Source: Streptomyces smaragdinus (GTDB taxonomy: Bacteria > Actinomycetota > Actinomycetes > Streptomycetales > Streptomycetaceae). Taken from it: a stretch of DNA of 64,000 nucleotides. The stretch lies in assembly GCF_009604385.1 (NCBI RefSeq), contig NZ_WEGJ01000008.1, positions 124,001 through 188,000 of the forward strand, read 5' to 3'. A program made the position numbers and the translations under genes. Shown piece after piece: positions 6,756-15,821 of the stretch. The notes under the pieces were generated by a model that had not been told where the DNA came from, did not search any database, and saw only the letters and a list, made by a program, of their open reading frames with translations. Positions within the stretch are counted from its first letter, which is position 1, and each line of letters opens with the position of its first letter.

Positions 6756-8113
6756 TCCCCGGCCGGCTGCGTGCCCGGCTCGCGATGACCCGCCTCGGCC
6801 GGGTCCCCGAGCGGCACGCCGTCCTCCCCGGTGACCCGCCGGGCGGGCGGCGGGCGCTGGCGATGTGGGGCGTGGGGTGCGCCGTCTACTTCGCCGCCGT
6901 GATCTACCGCACCAGCCTCGGGGTCGCCGGGCTGGACGCGACCGAGCGGTTCCACATCAACGCCTCCGCGCTGTCGGCGTTCTCCATCCTCCAGCTGCTG
7001 GTGTACGCGGGGATGCAGATACCCGTGGGGCTGCTGGTCGACCGGCTCGGGCCGCGCAAGGTCCTGGCGATGGGCACCGTCCTGTTCACCCTGGGCCAGT
7101 TCGGCTTCGCGTTCGCCGGGTCGTACGGGACGGCGCTGGGCGCGCGGGCGCTGCTGGGGTGCGGGGACGCGATGACGTTCATCAGCGTGCTGCGGCTGGG
7201 CGCGCACTGGTTCCCGGCCCGCCGGGGGCCGCTGATAGCCCAGGTGGCGGCGCTGTTCGGGATGGCGGGCAACCTCGTCTCGACGCTGCTGCTGGCCCGC
7301 GCGCTCCAGTCGTACGGCTGGGTCCCGGCGTTCGCGGGCAGCGCGACGGCCGGGGTGCTGGTGTTCGGGCTGGTGGTGTTCGTACTGAAGGACTCCCCGG
7401 CGAAGGCGTCCGCCCTCAAGGACCACCCCGGGCCGCCCCGCCCCCGCCCCGGGATGCGCCGGCAACTGGCCCTGACCTGGCGGGAGCCCGGGACCCGGCT
7501 GGGGTTCTGGGCGCACTTCACCACCCAGTTCCCCGCGATGGTCTTCCTGCTGCTGTGGGGGCTGCCGTTCCTGGTGGAGGCGCAGGGCCTCACCCGCGCC
7601 GAGGCCGGCGGGTTCCTCACCCTGGTCGTGCTCGCCAACATGGTCTTCGGCCTGGTCTTCGGCCAGGTCATCGCCCGCCACCACGGCGCCCGTACGCCGC
7701 TGGTCCTCGGCACGATCGCGGCCACCGCCGCCGTCTGGGCCCTGACGATCGCGTGGCCCGGCGGCCGGGCCCCCGGCTGGGAGCTGGTCGTGCTGTGCGT
7801 CGTCCTCGGCGCCTGCGGGCCCGCCTCGATGATCGGCTTCGACTACGCCCGCCCGGCCAACCCGCCGGAGCGGATGGGCACCGCGTCCGGCGTCGTCAAC
7901 GTCGGCGGCTTCTCGGCGTCGATCATGACGCTGCTGGCCGTGGGGCTGCTGCTGGACGCCACCGGCGACGACTACCGGATCGCGTTCGGCTCGGTCTTCG
8001 TGCTGCAGGTGCTGGGCGTCACGCAGATCTTGCGTCTTCGTGGCCGGGCCGGCCGCCGGGAGCGGGAGCGTCTGGTCGCGAGCCGGGTCGAGACCGTGCA
8101 CGTTCCCGCCTGA
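6752..8113 (+). CDS. MFS transporter, 12-helix type, coupled to the GntR regulator
   Basis: A 453-aa polytopic membrane protein. Helices run from about residue 30 (WGVGCAVYFAAVIYRTSLGVAG) to near the C-terminus. The loop between helices 2 and 3 carries the MFS motif A variant GLLVDRLGPRKVLAMG. GTG at 6752 shares GTGA with the regulator stop and has GGAG at 6741-6744, so translational coupling is likely; ATG at 6785 is an alternative start. The substrate cannot be read from sequence. The last 95 bases overlap, tail to tail, the 3' end of the MreB-like gene on the other strand. Confidence 0.9.
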   Translation: MIPGRLRARLAMTRLGRVPERHAVLPGDPPGGRRALAMWGVGCAVYFAAVIYRTSLGVAGLDATERFHINASALSAFSILQLLVYAGMQIPVGLLVDRLGPRKVLAMGTVLFTLGQFGFAFAGSYGTALGARALLGCGDAMTFISVLRLGAHWFPARRGPLIAQVAALFGMAGNLVSTLLLARALQSYGWVPAFAGSATAGVLVFGLVVFVLKDSPAKASALKDHPGPPRPRPGMRRQLALTWREPGTRLGFWAHFTTQFPAMVFLLLWGLPFLVEAQGLTRAEAGGFLTLVVLANMVFGLVFGQVIARHHGARTPLVLGTIAATAAVWALTIAWPGGRAPGWELVVLCVVLGACGPASMIGFDYARPANPPERMGTASGVVNVGGFSASIMTLLAVGLLLDATGDDYRIAFGSVFVLQVLGVTQILRLRGRAGRRERERLVASRVETVHVPA

Positions 8114-9194
8114 CCCTGCGCTTTCCCTTCGCAGCCGGCGACCCCTCGGCGCTGCCCCCCTGCTCCGGCGGCAGCGTGTACGTCGCCGGCGCCCGCCGCC
8201 CCTTGCCCAGCAGCGAGCCGAGCCCCAGGATCGCCGCCGTCTCCGGCCGCTCCGCGACATGCACCTGAAGGTTCACCGACCGCCGCAGCATCGGCTCCAG
8301 CCCCGGCATCGTCGCGTTGCCGCCGGCCAGCATGATGCCCCGGACACCGATGTCCGCCACCAGGTCCGGCGGGCACCGCCGCAGCACCGACCGGATGCCG
8401 TCCAGCACCGCCAGCATCGGGGCGTCCGCCGCCGCCTGCGCGTCGGCCACGTTCACGGCGACCTCCCGCACCTCGCCCGTCACCGCGTCCCAGCCGCGCA
8501 CGGAGGCCCGGTCCGTCTCGCCGGACACCGCCAGCGCCACCGCGTGATGGACCTGACGTACGGCCTGACCCGGGACGACGAGGTCGTGGCGGTTGCGCAG
8601 ATGCTCCGTCAGCGCCCGCTGGACGGCCGCGCCGCCCGCCATCACCTTCTCCGCGGCGACCACGCTGCCCAGGGACAGCACCGCGATCTGCGTCATCGCC
8701 GCCCCGCAGACGACGATCAGCATGCCCTCGGCCTGCTCCACCGGCAGGCCGCAGCCCACGCCTGCGGCGATCAGGGTGTCCACCAGCAGCACCTTGCGGG
8801 CGCCGAGCCCGGCCAGGGTGTCCACCACGGCGCGCTGGACCAGCGGCTCCGACTCGTGCGGGACGCAGGCCGCCGCGCGCAGATTGGGGTGGAACCGCCA
8901 GGCGCGGCGCACCCGGTGGTCGACGAGATGGCGCAGGAGACGCTGCGCCATCTCGATGTCGGTGATCCCGGTGGCGCCCACCGGGCGCACCACGCGGATG
9001 TGGGAGGGGGTCCGGCCCGCCATCTGCTCGACGGTGTTGCCGACGGCGACGAGGGCGCCGGTGCGGGTGTTGACCGCGGCGGCGCTCGCCTCGTCGACGA
9101 CGAGGCCGACGTCCTTCAGATAGACGCGGGTCCGGGAGGCACCCATGTCGATGGCGACGCTGCAGCGCTGGAGCTGTTCAAGACTGATGGTCAC
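8019..9194 (-). CDS. MreB/Mbl-like actin-fold protein with degenerate nucleotide site
   Basis: A 391-aa actin-superfamily protein. The overall MreB plan is clear: phosphate-1 loop region AIDMGASRTRVYLKD (15-28), VGNTVEQMAGRTP (51-63), GAGLPVE-like segment (147-154) and the adenosine motif IMLAGGNATMPGL. The phosphate-2 loop, normally VVDIGGGTTE, reads VVCGAAMTQ (161-169), losing the Asp and the Gly-Gly-Thr. The catalytic EE pair before the AAA helix is DT (139-140). ATP hydrolysis is therefore doubtful. A basic tail of about 45 residues follows the fold. Streptomyces are known to have a divergent third MreB-like protein besides MreB and Mbl; this may be that type. No mreC/mreD neighbours are present. 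Confidence 0.8.
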   Translation of the reverse strand: MTISLEQLQRCSVAIDMGASRTRVYLKDVGLVVDEASAAAVNTRTGALVAVGNTVEQMAGRTPSHIRVVRPVGATGITDIEMAQRLLRHLVDHRVRRAWRFHPNLRAAACVPHESEPLVQRAVVDTLAGLGARKVLLVDTLIAAGVGCGLPVEQAEGMLIVVCGAAMTQIAVLSLGSVVAAEKVMAGGAAVQRALTEHLRNRHDLVVPGQAVRQVHHAVALAVSGETDRASVRGWDAVTGEVREVAVNVADAQAAADAPMLAVLDGIRSVLRRCPPDLVADIGVRGIMLAGGNATMPGLEPMLRRSVNLQVHVAERPETAAILGLGSLLGKGRRAPATYTLPPEQGGSAEGSPAAKGKRRVRRERARSRPGSRPDAPAPGGRPGHEDARSA

Positions 9195-9280
9195 ACGGTC
9201 AGCCTGCGACGCCCTTTGCCGCCGCGCTCCCCGGGCGCCGCCGCGCGGCTGAACACCGCCGCCGTACGGGTGAGGTCAGC

Positions 9281-10105
9281 TCACGGCGTGACCGCGAAGT
9301 GCCGCAGGATCGCGCGGCCCAGCTCCTGGTCGCCGTCCAGCTTCACCGGCTCCCCGTCCGCGTCCGCCCGCAGGCGCCCGCACGCGAGGCGTACGTACGT
9401 CTCCCAGTCGGTGTTCAGCGTCACCGTCGGCGCCAGCGACACCCGGCCGTCCACGCTGCCGCGCCCCTCGGCGTCCACCCGGACCGTCCGCATGAAGTCC
9501 ACCGGACCCGTCACGTCCACCACGACCACGCTGTCCGGCGGCGCCGCCGCGTCCTTGGCGACGACCTTCGCCAGCCGCTCCAGCAGCACGTCCCGCGCCA
9601 CGTACGCCCCCTGCGAGTCCAGCCCGCCCGGCCGGCCCAGCACCCGGCGCAGATCCTGCTCGTGCACCCAGGTGTCGAACGCCCGCGTGCGCAGATACTG
9701 CTCCAGCGTCGTCTCCCGCCCCAGCGGCCCCCGCACCACGGCCTCCGGCGCCCGCTTCTCGTTGCGCAGCTGACGCCTCCGCCGGATCAGCGTGTACTCG
9801 AGCTCCGCCGTGATCTCCGGCGGCGTGTGATGGCGCCGGATGTCGACCTGGACCTCGGTGTAGCGGGCCCACTCGGTCTTCACGTGGTACAGGTCGACCG
9901 GCAGGGTGTGGATCGGCCGCGGATCGCCGAGCGCCTCGCACTCGGAGCCGATCAGATGCGACACGACGTCCTTCACCGACCACCCGGGCAGTCCGCTGGG
10001 CCGGTGCCACTCCCCGTCCGTCAGGGGTGAGACGAGATCGGTGACGGCATCGGCGGATTGGGTCCAGGCATCGATGTACGGCTGCAGGTTCGGGTGGACG
10101 GTCAA
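9281..10105 (-). CDS. DinB / mycothiol-dependent maleylpyruvate isomerase-family protein
   Basis: A 275-aa protein from a TTG start. The N-terminal four-helix DinB-like domain has the metal-site pattern GWSVKDVVSHLIGSE with a His in the second helix region and a later TWVHEQDLRR His. The C-terminal part (about 190-275) resembles the SCP2-like domain of this family. In actinobacteria these proteins use or bind mycothiol and a divalent metal; the substrate is unknown. The GTG at 10132 lacks a ribosome-binding site, while TTG at 10105 has GAGGGG 6 bases upstream and gives the N-terminus TVHPNLQPYIDAW that I recall in relatives. It is monocistronic and divergent from the nitrilase gene. Confidence 0.8.
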   Translation of the reverse strand: MTVHPNLQPYIDAWTQSADAVTDLVSPLTDGEWHRPSGLPGWSVKDVVSHLIGSECEALGDPRPIHTLPVDLYHVKTEWARYTEVQVDIRRHHTPPEITAELEYTLIRRRRQLRNEKRAPEAVVRGPLGRETTLEQYLRTRAFDTWVHEQDLRRVLGRPGGLDSQGAYVARDVLLERLAKVVAKDAAAPPDSVVVVDVTGPVDFMRTVRVDAEGRGSVDGRVSLAPTVTLNTDWETYVRLACGRLRADADGEPVKLDGDQELGRAILRHFAVTP

Positions 10106-10271
10106 CGGGACCCCTCGTACGGACTTGTTCACTGGCGGGGAAATCGGCGGAACCTCAGCGAGGAATGCGATAGGTCCTCTAAGTTACGCTGCCCGCACAG
10201 GCACCGGCACTGCTTTCGGGCGACGATCGCAGGTCCGTAATCAGGGCTTGACTCAACAGGCGGTGGTACAC

Positions 10272-11048
10272 GTGCGCGTCTCCCTTCTGCAAATGGCAGT
10301 GAATACGGCCGAATCGCCCGAATCCCGGCGCGAGGCCGCCGGGTCGCTCGTACGGGACCAGAACGGCGCCGACCTCGTCGTACTTCCGGAACTGTGGCCG
10401 GTCGGAGCGTTCGCGTTCGAAAGCTTCGAGGCGGAGGCCGAGCCCCTGGACGGGCCCACCGGGCAGGCGATGTCGGCCGCCGCGCGCGACGCCGGCGTCT
10501 GGCTGCACGGGGGGTCGATCGTGGAGCGCACCGCGAAGGGTGATCTCTGCAACACCTCCCTCCTCTTCGCCCCCGACGGGGAACTCGCGGCGGTCTACCG
10601 GAAGATCCACCGCTTCGGCTTCGACCGCGGCGAGGCCACCCTGATGGTCGCCGGCGAGGAGATCGTCACGGCGCCCGCCGCGGGCACGGTGCTGGGCCTC
10701 GCCACCTGCTACGACCTGCGCTTCCCCGAGGTCTTCCGGCGGCTGCTGGACGCCGGCGCGGAGACGATCGTCCTCCCGGCGGGCTGGCCGGCCGCGCGCG
10801 GCGGCCACTGGCGGACCCTCGCGATCGCCCGGGCCATCGAGAACCAGGCGTACGTCCTGGCCTGCGGCACCGCCGGCACCCACGCGGGCGTCGAGCAGAA
10901 CGGCCGCTCGCTGATCGTCGCCCCCGACGGCGAGGTGCTGGCGGAGGCGGGCCCGGGCCAGGAGGTCCTGACCGCGGAGCTGGACCTGAAGCGGGTGGCC
11001 GCGTACCGGGAGAAGTTCCCGGTGCACAAGGACCGCCGCCTCTTCTAA
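10272..11048 (+). CDS. Carbon-nitrogen hydrolase (nitrilase superfamily amidase)
   Basis: A 258-aa cytoplasmic hydrolase of the omega-amidase/Nit2-like branch. The Glu-Lys-Cys triad is visible: E40 in VVLPELW, K111 in YRKIHRF and C146 in ATCYDLRFPE. These enzymes hydrolyse small amides, such as 2-oxoglutaramate-type metabolite damage products or deaminated glutathione, although the exact substrate cannot be read here. The start is GTG at 10272 (MRVSLLQMAV); the longer frame reaching back to 9906 crosses the divergent neighbour and is a shadow. The RNA ligase ATG follows 42 bases after the stop, so co-transcription with the RNA-repair genes is possible. Confidence 0.9.
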   Translation: MRVSLLQMAVNTAESPESRREAAGSLVRDQNGADLVVLPELWPVGAFAFESFEAEAEPLDGPTGQAMSAAARDAGVWLHGGSIVERTAKGDLCNTSLLFAPDGELAAVYRKIHRFGFDRGEATLMVAGEEIVTAPAAGTVLGLATCYDLRFPEVFRRLLDAGAETIVLPAGWPAARGGHWRTLAIARAIENQAYVLACGTAGTHAGVEQNGRSLIVAPDGEVLAEAGPGQEVLTAELDLKRVAAYREKFPVHKDRRLF

Positions 11049-11090
11049 AACGGGTTGTCCCGGAGCGTGCCCGCCCCGTACAACCGCACC

Positions 11091-11862
<772 letters not shown>

Positions 11863-11876
<14 letters not shown>

Positions 11877-13032
11877 CCGCCTCTGCCCCACCGCCCCCGG
11901 CTGGCACGTCGACTGGCCCGCGATCACGGCCGCGTTCCCCTGGATCCGCCGCCTGGAGGGCGTGCCGCAGGACGCGGTGCACCACGCCGAGGGCGACGTC
12001 GCCGTGCACACCCGGATGGCCGCCGAGGTCCTCGCCTCGCTCCCCGAGTGGCGCTCGCGTCCGCCCGCCGACCGCGTCCGCCTGTTCGCCGCCGTCCTGC
12101 TGCACGACTCCGCGAAGCCTTACTGCACGGAACACCAGGCGGACGGCTCCATCACCGCCCACGGCCACTCCCGCCACGGCGACCTGCTGGCCCGGCGCGT
12201 GCTGTGGGAGCTGGCCGCGCCCACGGCCTGGCGGGAGCACGTGGCGGCGCTGGTACGGCACCACCAGGTCCCGTTCTGGGGCCTGGAGCGCCCGCTGGAC
12301 GACCTGCGCAGGATCGCCTACCGGGTGAGCCTCCTGGCCTCCAACGAGGACCTGGCCGTACTGGCGACGGCGGACATCCTGGGCCGGATCTGCTCGGACG
12401 CGGACGAGGTGCTGGAGAACATCGCCCTGTACCGCGAGTTCTGCGCGGCCGAGGACTGCCTCACGACGCCCCGCGCGTTCCCCTCCGACCACGCCCGCTT
12501 CCAGTTCTTCCGCACCCCCGGCCGCGACCCGTCGTACGCCGCCTACGACGACACCCGCACGACGGTCACCGTCATGTCCGGCCTCCCCGGCGCCGGCAAG
12601 GACAGCTGGATCGCCGCCAACCGCCCGGGCGTCGCGGTGGTCAGCCTGGACGCCATCCGCCGCGAACTGGGCATCGCCCCCGGCGCCCCGCAGCGCGCGG
12701 TGGCCGCGGCGGCGCAGGAGGCGGCCCGCGTCCACCTGCGCCGCCGCGAGCCGTTCGTCTGGAACGCCACCAACGTCAGCCGCCAACTGCGCGACCAGTG
12801 CACGGGCCTGATCGCCGCCTACCACGGCCGCGTCGAGATCATCGCCCTGGAGGCCCCGCCGGCGGTCCTCCACCGCCGCAACACCGACCGCGAACACGCG
12901 GTCCCCCGCGCGGCGGTGGACCGGATGCTGCGGCGGTGGGAGACGCCGGATCCGACGGAGGGGCACACGGTGCTCTGGGTGGACACGAGCCGGGAGGGTA
13001 GGGTCACGGAGGCGGCCGACACCGGAGTGTGA
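11863..13032 (+). CDS. HD-Pnk end-healing enzyme: HD phosphoesterase plus polynucleotide 5'-kinase
   Basis: A 389-aa two-domain enzyme. The N-terminal HD domain (about 30-200) has H49, H81-D82 in LLHDSAKP, a His cluster at about 100-105 and D171 in ATADILGR, the usual metal ligands. The C-terminal P-loop kinase (about 232-380) has GLPGAGKDS (240-248, K246), the general-base motif SLDAIR (D263) and an Arg-rich lid. This architecture matches Runella HD-Pnk, reported to remove 2',3'-cyclic or 2'-phosphates and phosphorylate 5'-OH ends. The overlap with the RNA ligase gene makes joint translation almost certain. Likely substrates are tRNAs or other RNAs cut by ribotoxins, which is inference. No toxin, RtcB or archease gene is adjacent. 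Confidence 0.88.
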
Positions 13033-13090
13033 CCTGGTTGTCGCGGGTGCCATCTCCTGCTATACGCATCGATGTTCTACCATCCGTGAC

Positions 13091-14245
13091 ATGACTGACG
13101 GCACGGACCGCCACGGGGGCAGCAACATCCCGGACCCCCGCGCGTACGACCCCACGATCCCCACCGGTACGCCCGCGGAACCCCGCCCGCCGGTCCCGGG
13201 CGGCGGGTTCGGCGGTCCCGGGCAGCCCGTACAGCCCTGGACGTCGGAGTCGGGGCCGGGGCAGCCGGGGGCGGCGCCGGGCGGTCAGGCCGACTGGCAG
13301 ACGCAGGTCTCCCCCGGACAGCCGGAGCCCTGGGTCTCGCCCATCCCGCAGCCCGACTGGTCGTCGCTGGCCGACGACAACGAGCGCAGCCAGCGCCGCC
13401 GCAAGTGGCGCATCACCGGCATCGTGACGCTGGCGGCCTGTGTGCTGGGCGCCGGCGTCGGCCTGGTGATCACCCAGGGGATCGGGGACGACGGGAAGTC
13501 CCCGAAGGAGAAGACGACCCAGGCCGCCTCGAACAGCCCGAAGCCTGCCGAGTCGAAGAAGGCCGTGGACCCGAAGTCGCCCTTCGTGGACGGCCAGAAG
13601 GACCTCATCGCCGACCGCACCGGCCAGAACGACCTCGCCGTCAGCCCCGACGCCACCGTCAGCAAGGGACAGGACGGCTATCTGCTGCGGATGCGCAGCA
13701 ACATGAACTCCTACGCCCAGTCGGCGACCGAGGCCGTCGACGTCACCAAGAGCTTCACCGTCTCGGCGTGGGTGTTCAACGAGGCGCAGTTCGTCTCCCG
13801 TGCCGCGATCAGCCAGGGCGACGGGAAGTCCTTCTCGTTCGAACTGGGCCGGGACGACGTACGCGGCCGCCAGGACTGGGTGTTCCGGGTGCAGACCGGC
13901 AAGTCCGGCGCGGACAGCACCACCCGCAAGGTCGTCTCGAAGAACGTCAACACCCACAACGAGTGGGTGCTGCTGATGGGTTCCTACGACGCCAAGGCCG
14001 GCACGATCACGCTCTACGTCAACGGCGTCAAGGCGGGATCGGCCAAGACCGGCAAGATCTTCGCCGGTTCCGGACCGCTGCAGATCGGCCGCAGCCGCCA
14101 CCACGACCAGTGGGTCAACCCGTGGTCCGGGGTCATGGGCAGCATCCTCGTCTGGGACGAGCCGTTCACCGCCGTGCAGGCCGCCCGGCTGAAGGCCGGC
14201 TCCGCCGGTACGGGCCAGCCGACGGCGTCCTGGCTGGTCGGCTGA
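13091..14245 (+). CDS. Membrane-anchored LamG (concanavalin A-like) domain protein
   Basis: A 384-aa protein with a long Pro/Gly-rich disordered cytoplasmic N-terminus (1-100), a positively charged QRRRKWR and one transmembrane helix (about 107-128), then an extracytoplasmic Lys/Ser linker and a LamG/laminin-G jelly roll (about 165-375). The LamG features are FTVSAWVFN, WVLLMGSYDAKAGTITLYVNG and LQIGRSRHHDQWVNPWSGVMG. LamG domains bind glycans or protein partners; no catalytic motif is present. It sits just before the glycan operon, so a role at the cell surface is plausible but not shown. ATG at 13091 has no obvious Shine-Dalgarno site. Confidence 0.8.
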   Translation: MTDGTDRHGGSNIPDPRAYDPTIPTGTPAEPRPPVPGGGFGGPGQPVQPWTSESGPGQPGAAPGGQADWQTQVSPGQPEPWVSPIPQPDWSSLADDNERSQRRRKWRITGIVTLAACVLGAGVGLVITQGIGDDGKSPKEKTTQAASNSPKPAESKKAVDPKSPFVDGQKDLIADRTGQNDLAVSPDATVSKGQDGYLLRMRSNMNSYAQSATEAVDVTKSFTVSAWVFNEAQFVSRAAISQGDGKSFSFELGRDDVRGRQDWVFRVQTGKSGADSTTRKVVSKNVNTHNEWVLLMGSYDAKAGTITLYVNGVKAGSAKTGKIFAGSGPLQIGRSRHHDQWVNPWSGVMGSILVWDEPFTAVQAARLKAGSAGTGQPTASWLVG

Positions 14246-14507
14246 CACCCCCTCGGCCGAACCCCGCCCGGTCCGGGCGCCGATGGGCCCCGGACCGGAC
14301 GGATTGCCTTACACGTCACAAACCGATCACACGGTTCGATTTGTCGACGCCGAATCGATTAGAGTCCGTACGGCACGTACCCCCTTGCGCCGCATGGTCC
14401 CCCAGCCGGCTGGGCGCGGAGAATTCGTCAGCCGGTGCGGCGCGTGGTGGAAGCAGGTCTCGGGGGAGGCCGGGCGCTGCCGTGCGTTGACCAAGGGGGG
14501 ATTTCAG

Positions 14508-15287
14508 GTGCCAACTCTGTCCGTCGTGATCCCGGCGCTGAACGAGGCCGAGAACATGCCGGCCGTGCTGGAGTCGATCCCGCTGGCCGCGCTGCGGGAG
14601 GCGGGCTGGGAGACGGATGTGATCGTCGTCGACAACGCCTCGACCGACGACACCGCCGCCGTCGCGGGCTCCCTCGGGGCCCGCGTCGTCGTCCAGCCCG
14701 ACCGGGGCTACGGCAACGCCTACCACGCGGGGTTCGACGCGGCCCGGGGCGAGGTCATCGCCACGGGGGACGCCGACTGCACGTACCCCTTCGACCGGCT
14801 GCCCGAGCTGCTGGGCACCCTGGTCGAGCGGGACATCGAGTTCATGACCACGGACCGGCTGCACCGGGACAACCGCTCCGCGATGAAGGCCTCGCACACC
14901 CTGGCCAACCACGCGCTGAGCGCCCTGAGCCGGGCGCTGTTCCGCAACGGGCTGCGCGACTCGCAGTCCGGGATGTGGATCTTCCGCCGCCATGTCTGGC
15001 ACGGCATCGACGTACGCTCCACCGGTATGTCCTTCTCCCAGGAGATCAAGAACTCCGCGACCCGGGCCGGTTACCGCTTCCTCGAGGTGCCGATCGAGTA
15101 CCGGAGACGGCAGGGCGAGGTGAAGCTGCGGGCCCTGCCCGACGGGATGGGCAATCTGCGCCAGCTCTTCGCGCACCGCTTCCGCCGCCCCGCCCCCCGG
15201 CTGCGGCCGGTGGTTCCCCTGCCCCGGCAGCGGACGGTCGCCGAGGGCGCCGGTGAGTGCGGCAACGGCCGGGCCGAGGCGGTATGA
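14508..15287 (+). CDS. Family 2 glycosyltransferase (GT-A fold), first gene of glycan operon
   Basis: A 259-aa inverting glycosyltransferase of the dolichyl/undecaprenyl-phosphate sugar synthase type. It has SVVIPALNEAENMPAVLESI at the N-terminus, VDNASTDDT for the nucleotide-sugar and DADCTYPFD as the DxD-like metal site. It lacks C-terminal membrane helices. The GTG start at 14508 has a strong AAGGGGGG ribosome-binding site 7 bases upstream; the earlier frame from 14283 is untranslated leader. The stop overlaps the next start (ATGA at 15284). It may load a sugar onto a lipid carrier for the later glycosyltransferases. Confidence 0.9.
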   Translation: MPTLSVVIPALNEAENMPAVLESIPLAALREAGWETDVIVVDNASTDDTAAVAGSLGARVVVQPDRGYGNAYHAGFDAARGEVIATGDADCTYPFDRLPELLGTLVERDIEFMTTDRLHRDNRSAMKASHTLANHALSALSRALFRNGLRDSQSGMWIFRRHVWHGIDVRSTGMSFSQEIKNSATRAGYRFLEVPIEYRRRQGEVKLRALPDGMGNLRQLFAHRFRRPAPRLRPVVPLPRQRTVAEGAGECGNGRAEAV

Positions 15288-15775
15288 CGACGCAGACGGC
15301 CGGCGAGCGCACCGAGGAGGACGAGGACCGGCCCGGCCGGACGCGTCCGCCGTGGGCGCGTGCCGTGATCGTCGCGGTGGTCCTGGCCGTCGTCGCCGCG
15401 GCCGGGGGCGTCCTGTGGTCGCTCGACCCGGTGCGCTCCGCGCTGGAGGACTCCTTCACGCGCCGGCCCAGTGAGTTCACCGAGCTGTACTTCACCGACT
15501 CCCCGCATCTGGACGGCGCCACCGTGCTGGTGCCCCTCGCGGTCACGGACCACGGCGGCGGCGGTGCGACCCGTGAGGTCGAGGTGACGCTCGAGTCCGC
15601 GAAGGGCGAGAAGCTCGCGGTCGATACCCTCACCGTCAGAACCCGCCCCGGGGTGGAGTCCCGTACCGTGGCCGAGGTGCCCGTCCACGCGGAGCCCGCG
15701 CTGGTCCTGGTACGCCTGACGGGCCGGCCGCAGGCGCTGCACTACCGCTTCGGTGAGGGCAACGCGATCGGCTGA
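15284..15775 (+). CDS. Single-pass membrane protein of the glycan operon, unknown family
   Basis: A 163-aa protein. A charged cytoplasmic N-terminus (about 1-27, many Glu, Asp and Arg) precedes one transmembrane helix (about 28-48, ARAVIVAVVLAVVAAAGGVLW). The outside part (50-163) looks like a small beta-sandwich with alternating hydrophobic strands (LVPLAVTDHGGG, REVEVTLESAKGEKLAVDTLTVRT, ALVLVRLTG). I recognise no family. It overlaps the GT2 gene by 4 bases and precedes a GT4 gene by 46 bases, so it may be an assembly or scaffolding subunit of the glycan machinery. Confidence 0.75.
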   Translation: MTTQTAGERTEEDEDRPGRTRPPWARAVIVAVVLAVVAAAGGVLWSLDPVRSALEDSFTRRPSEFTELYFTDSPHLDGATVLVPLAVTDHGGGGATREVEVTLESAKGEKLAVDTLTVRTRPGVESRTVAEVPVHAEPALVLVRLTGRPQALHYRFGEGNAIG

Positions 15776-15821
15776 CCCCCCACGCACCCGCCCCTCGCCC
15801 CTCTCCCGCCCCTGGACGCCG

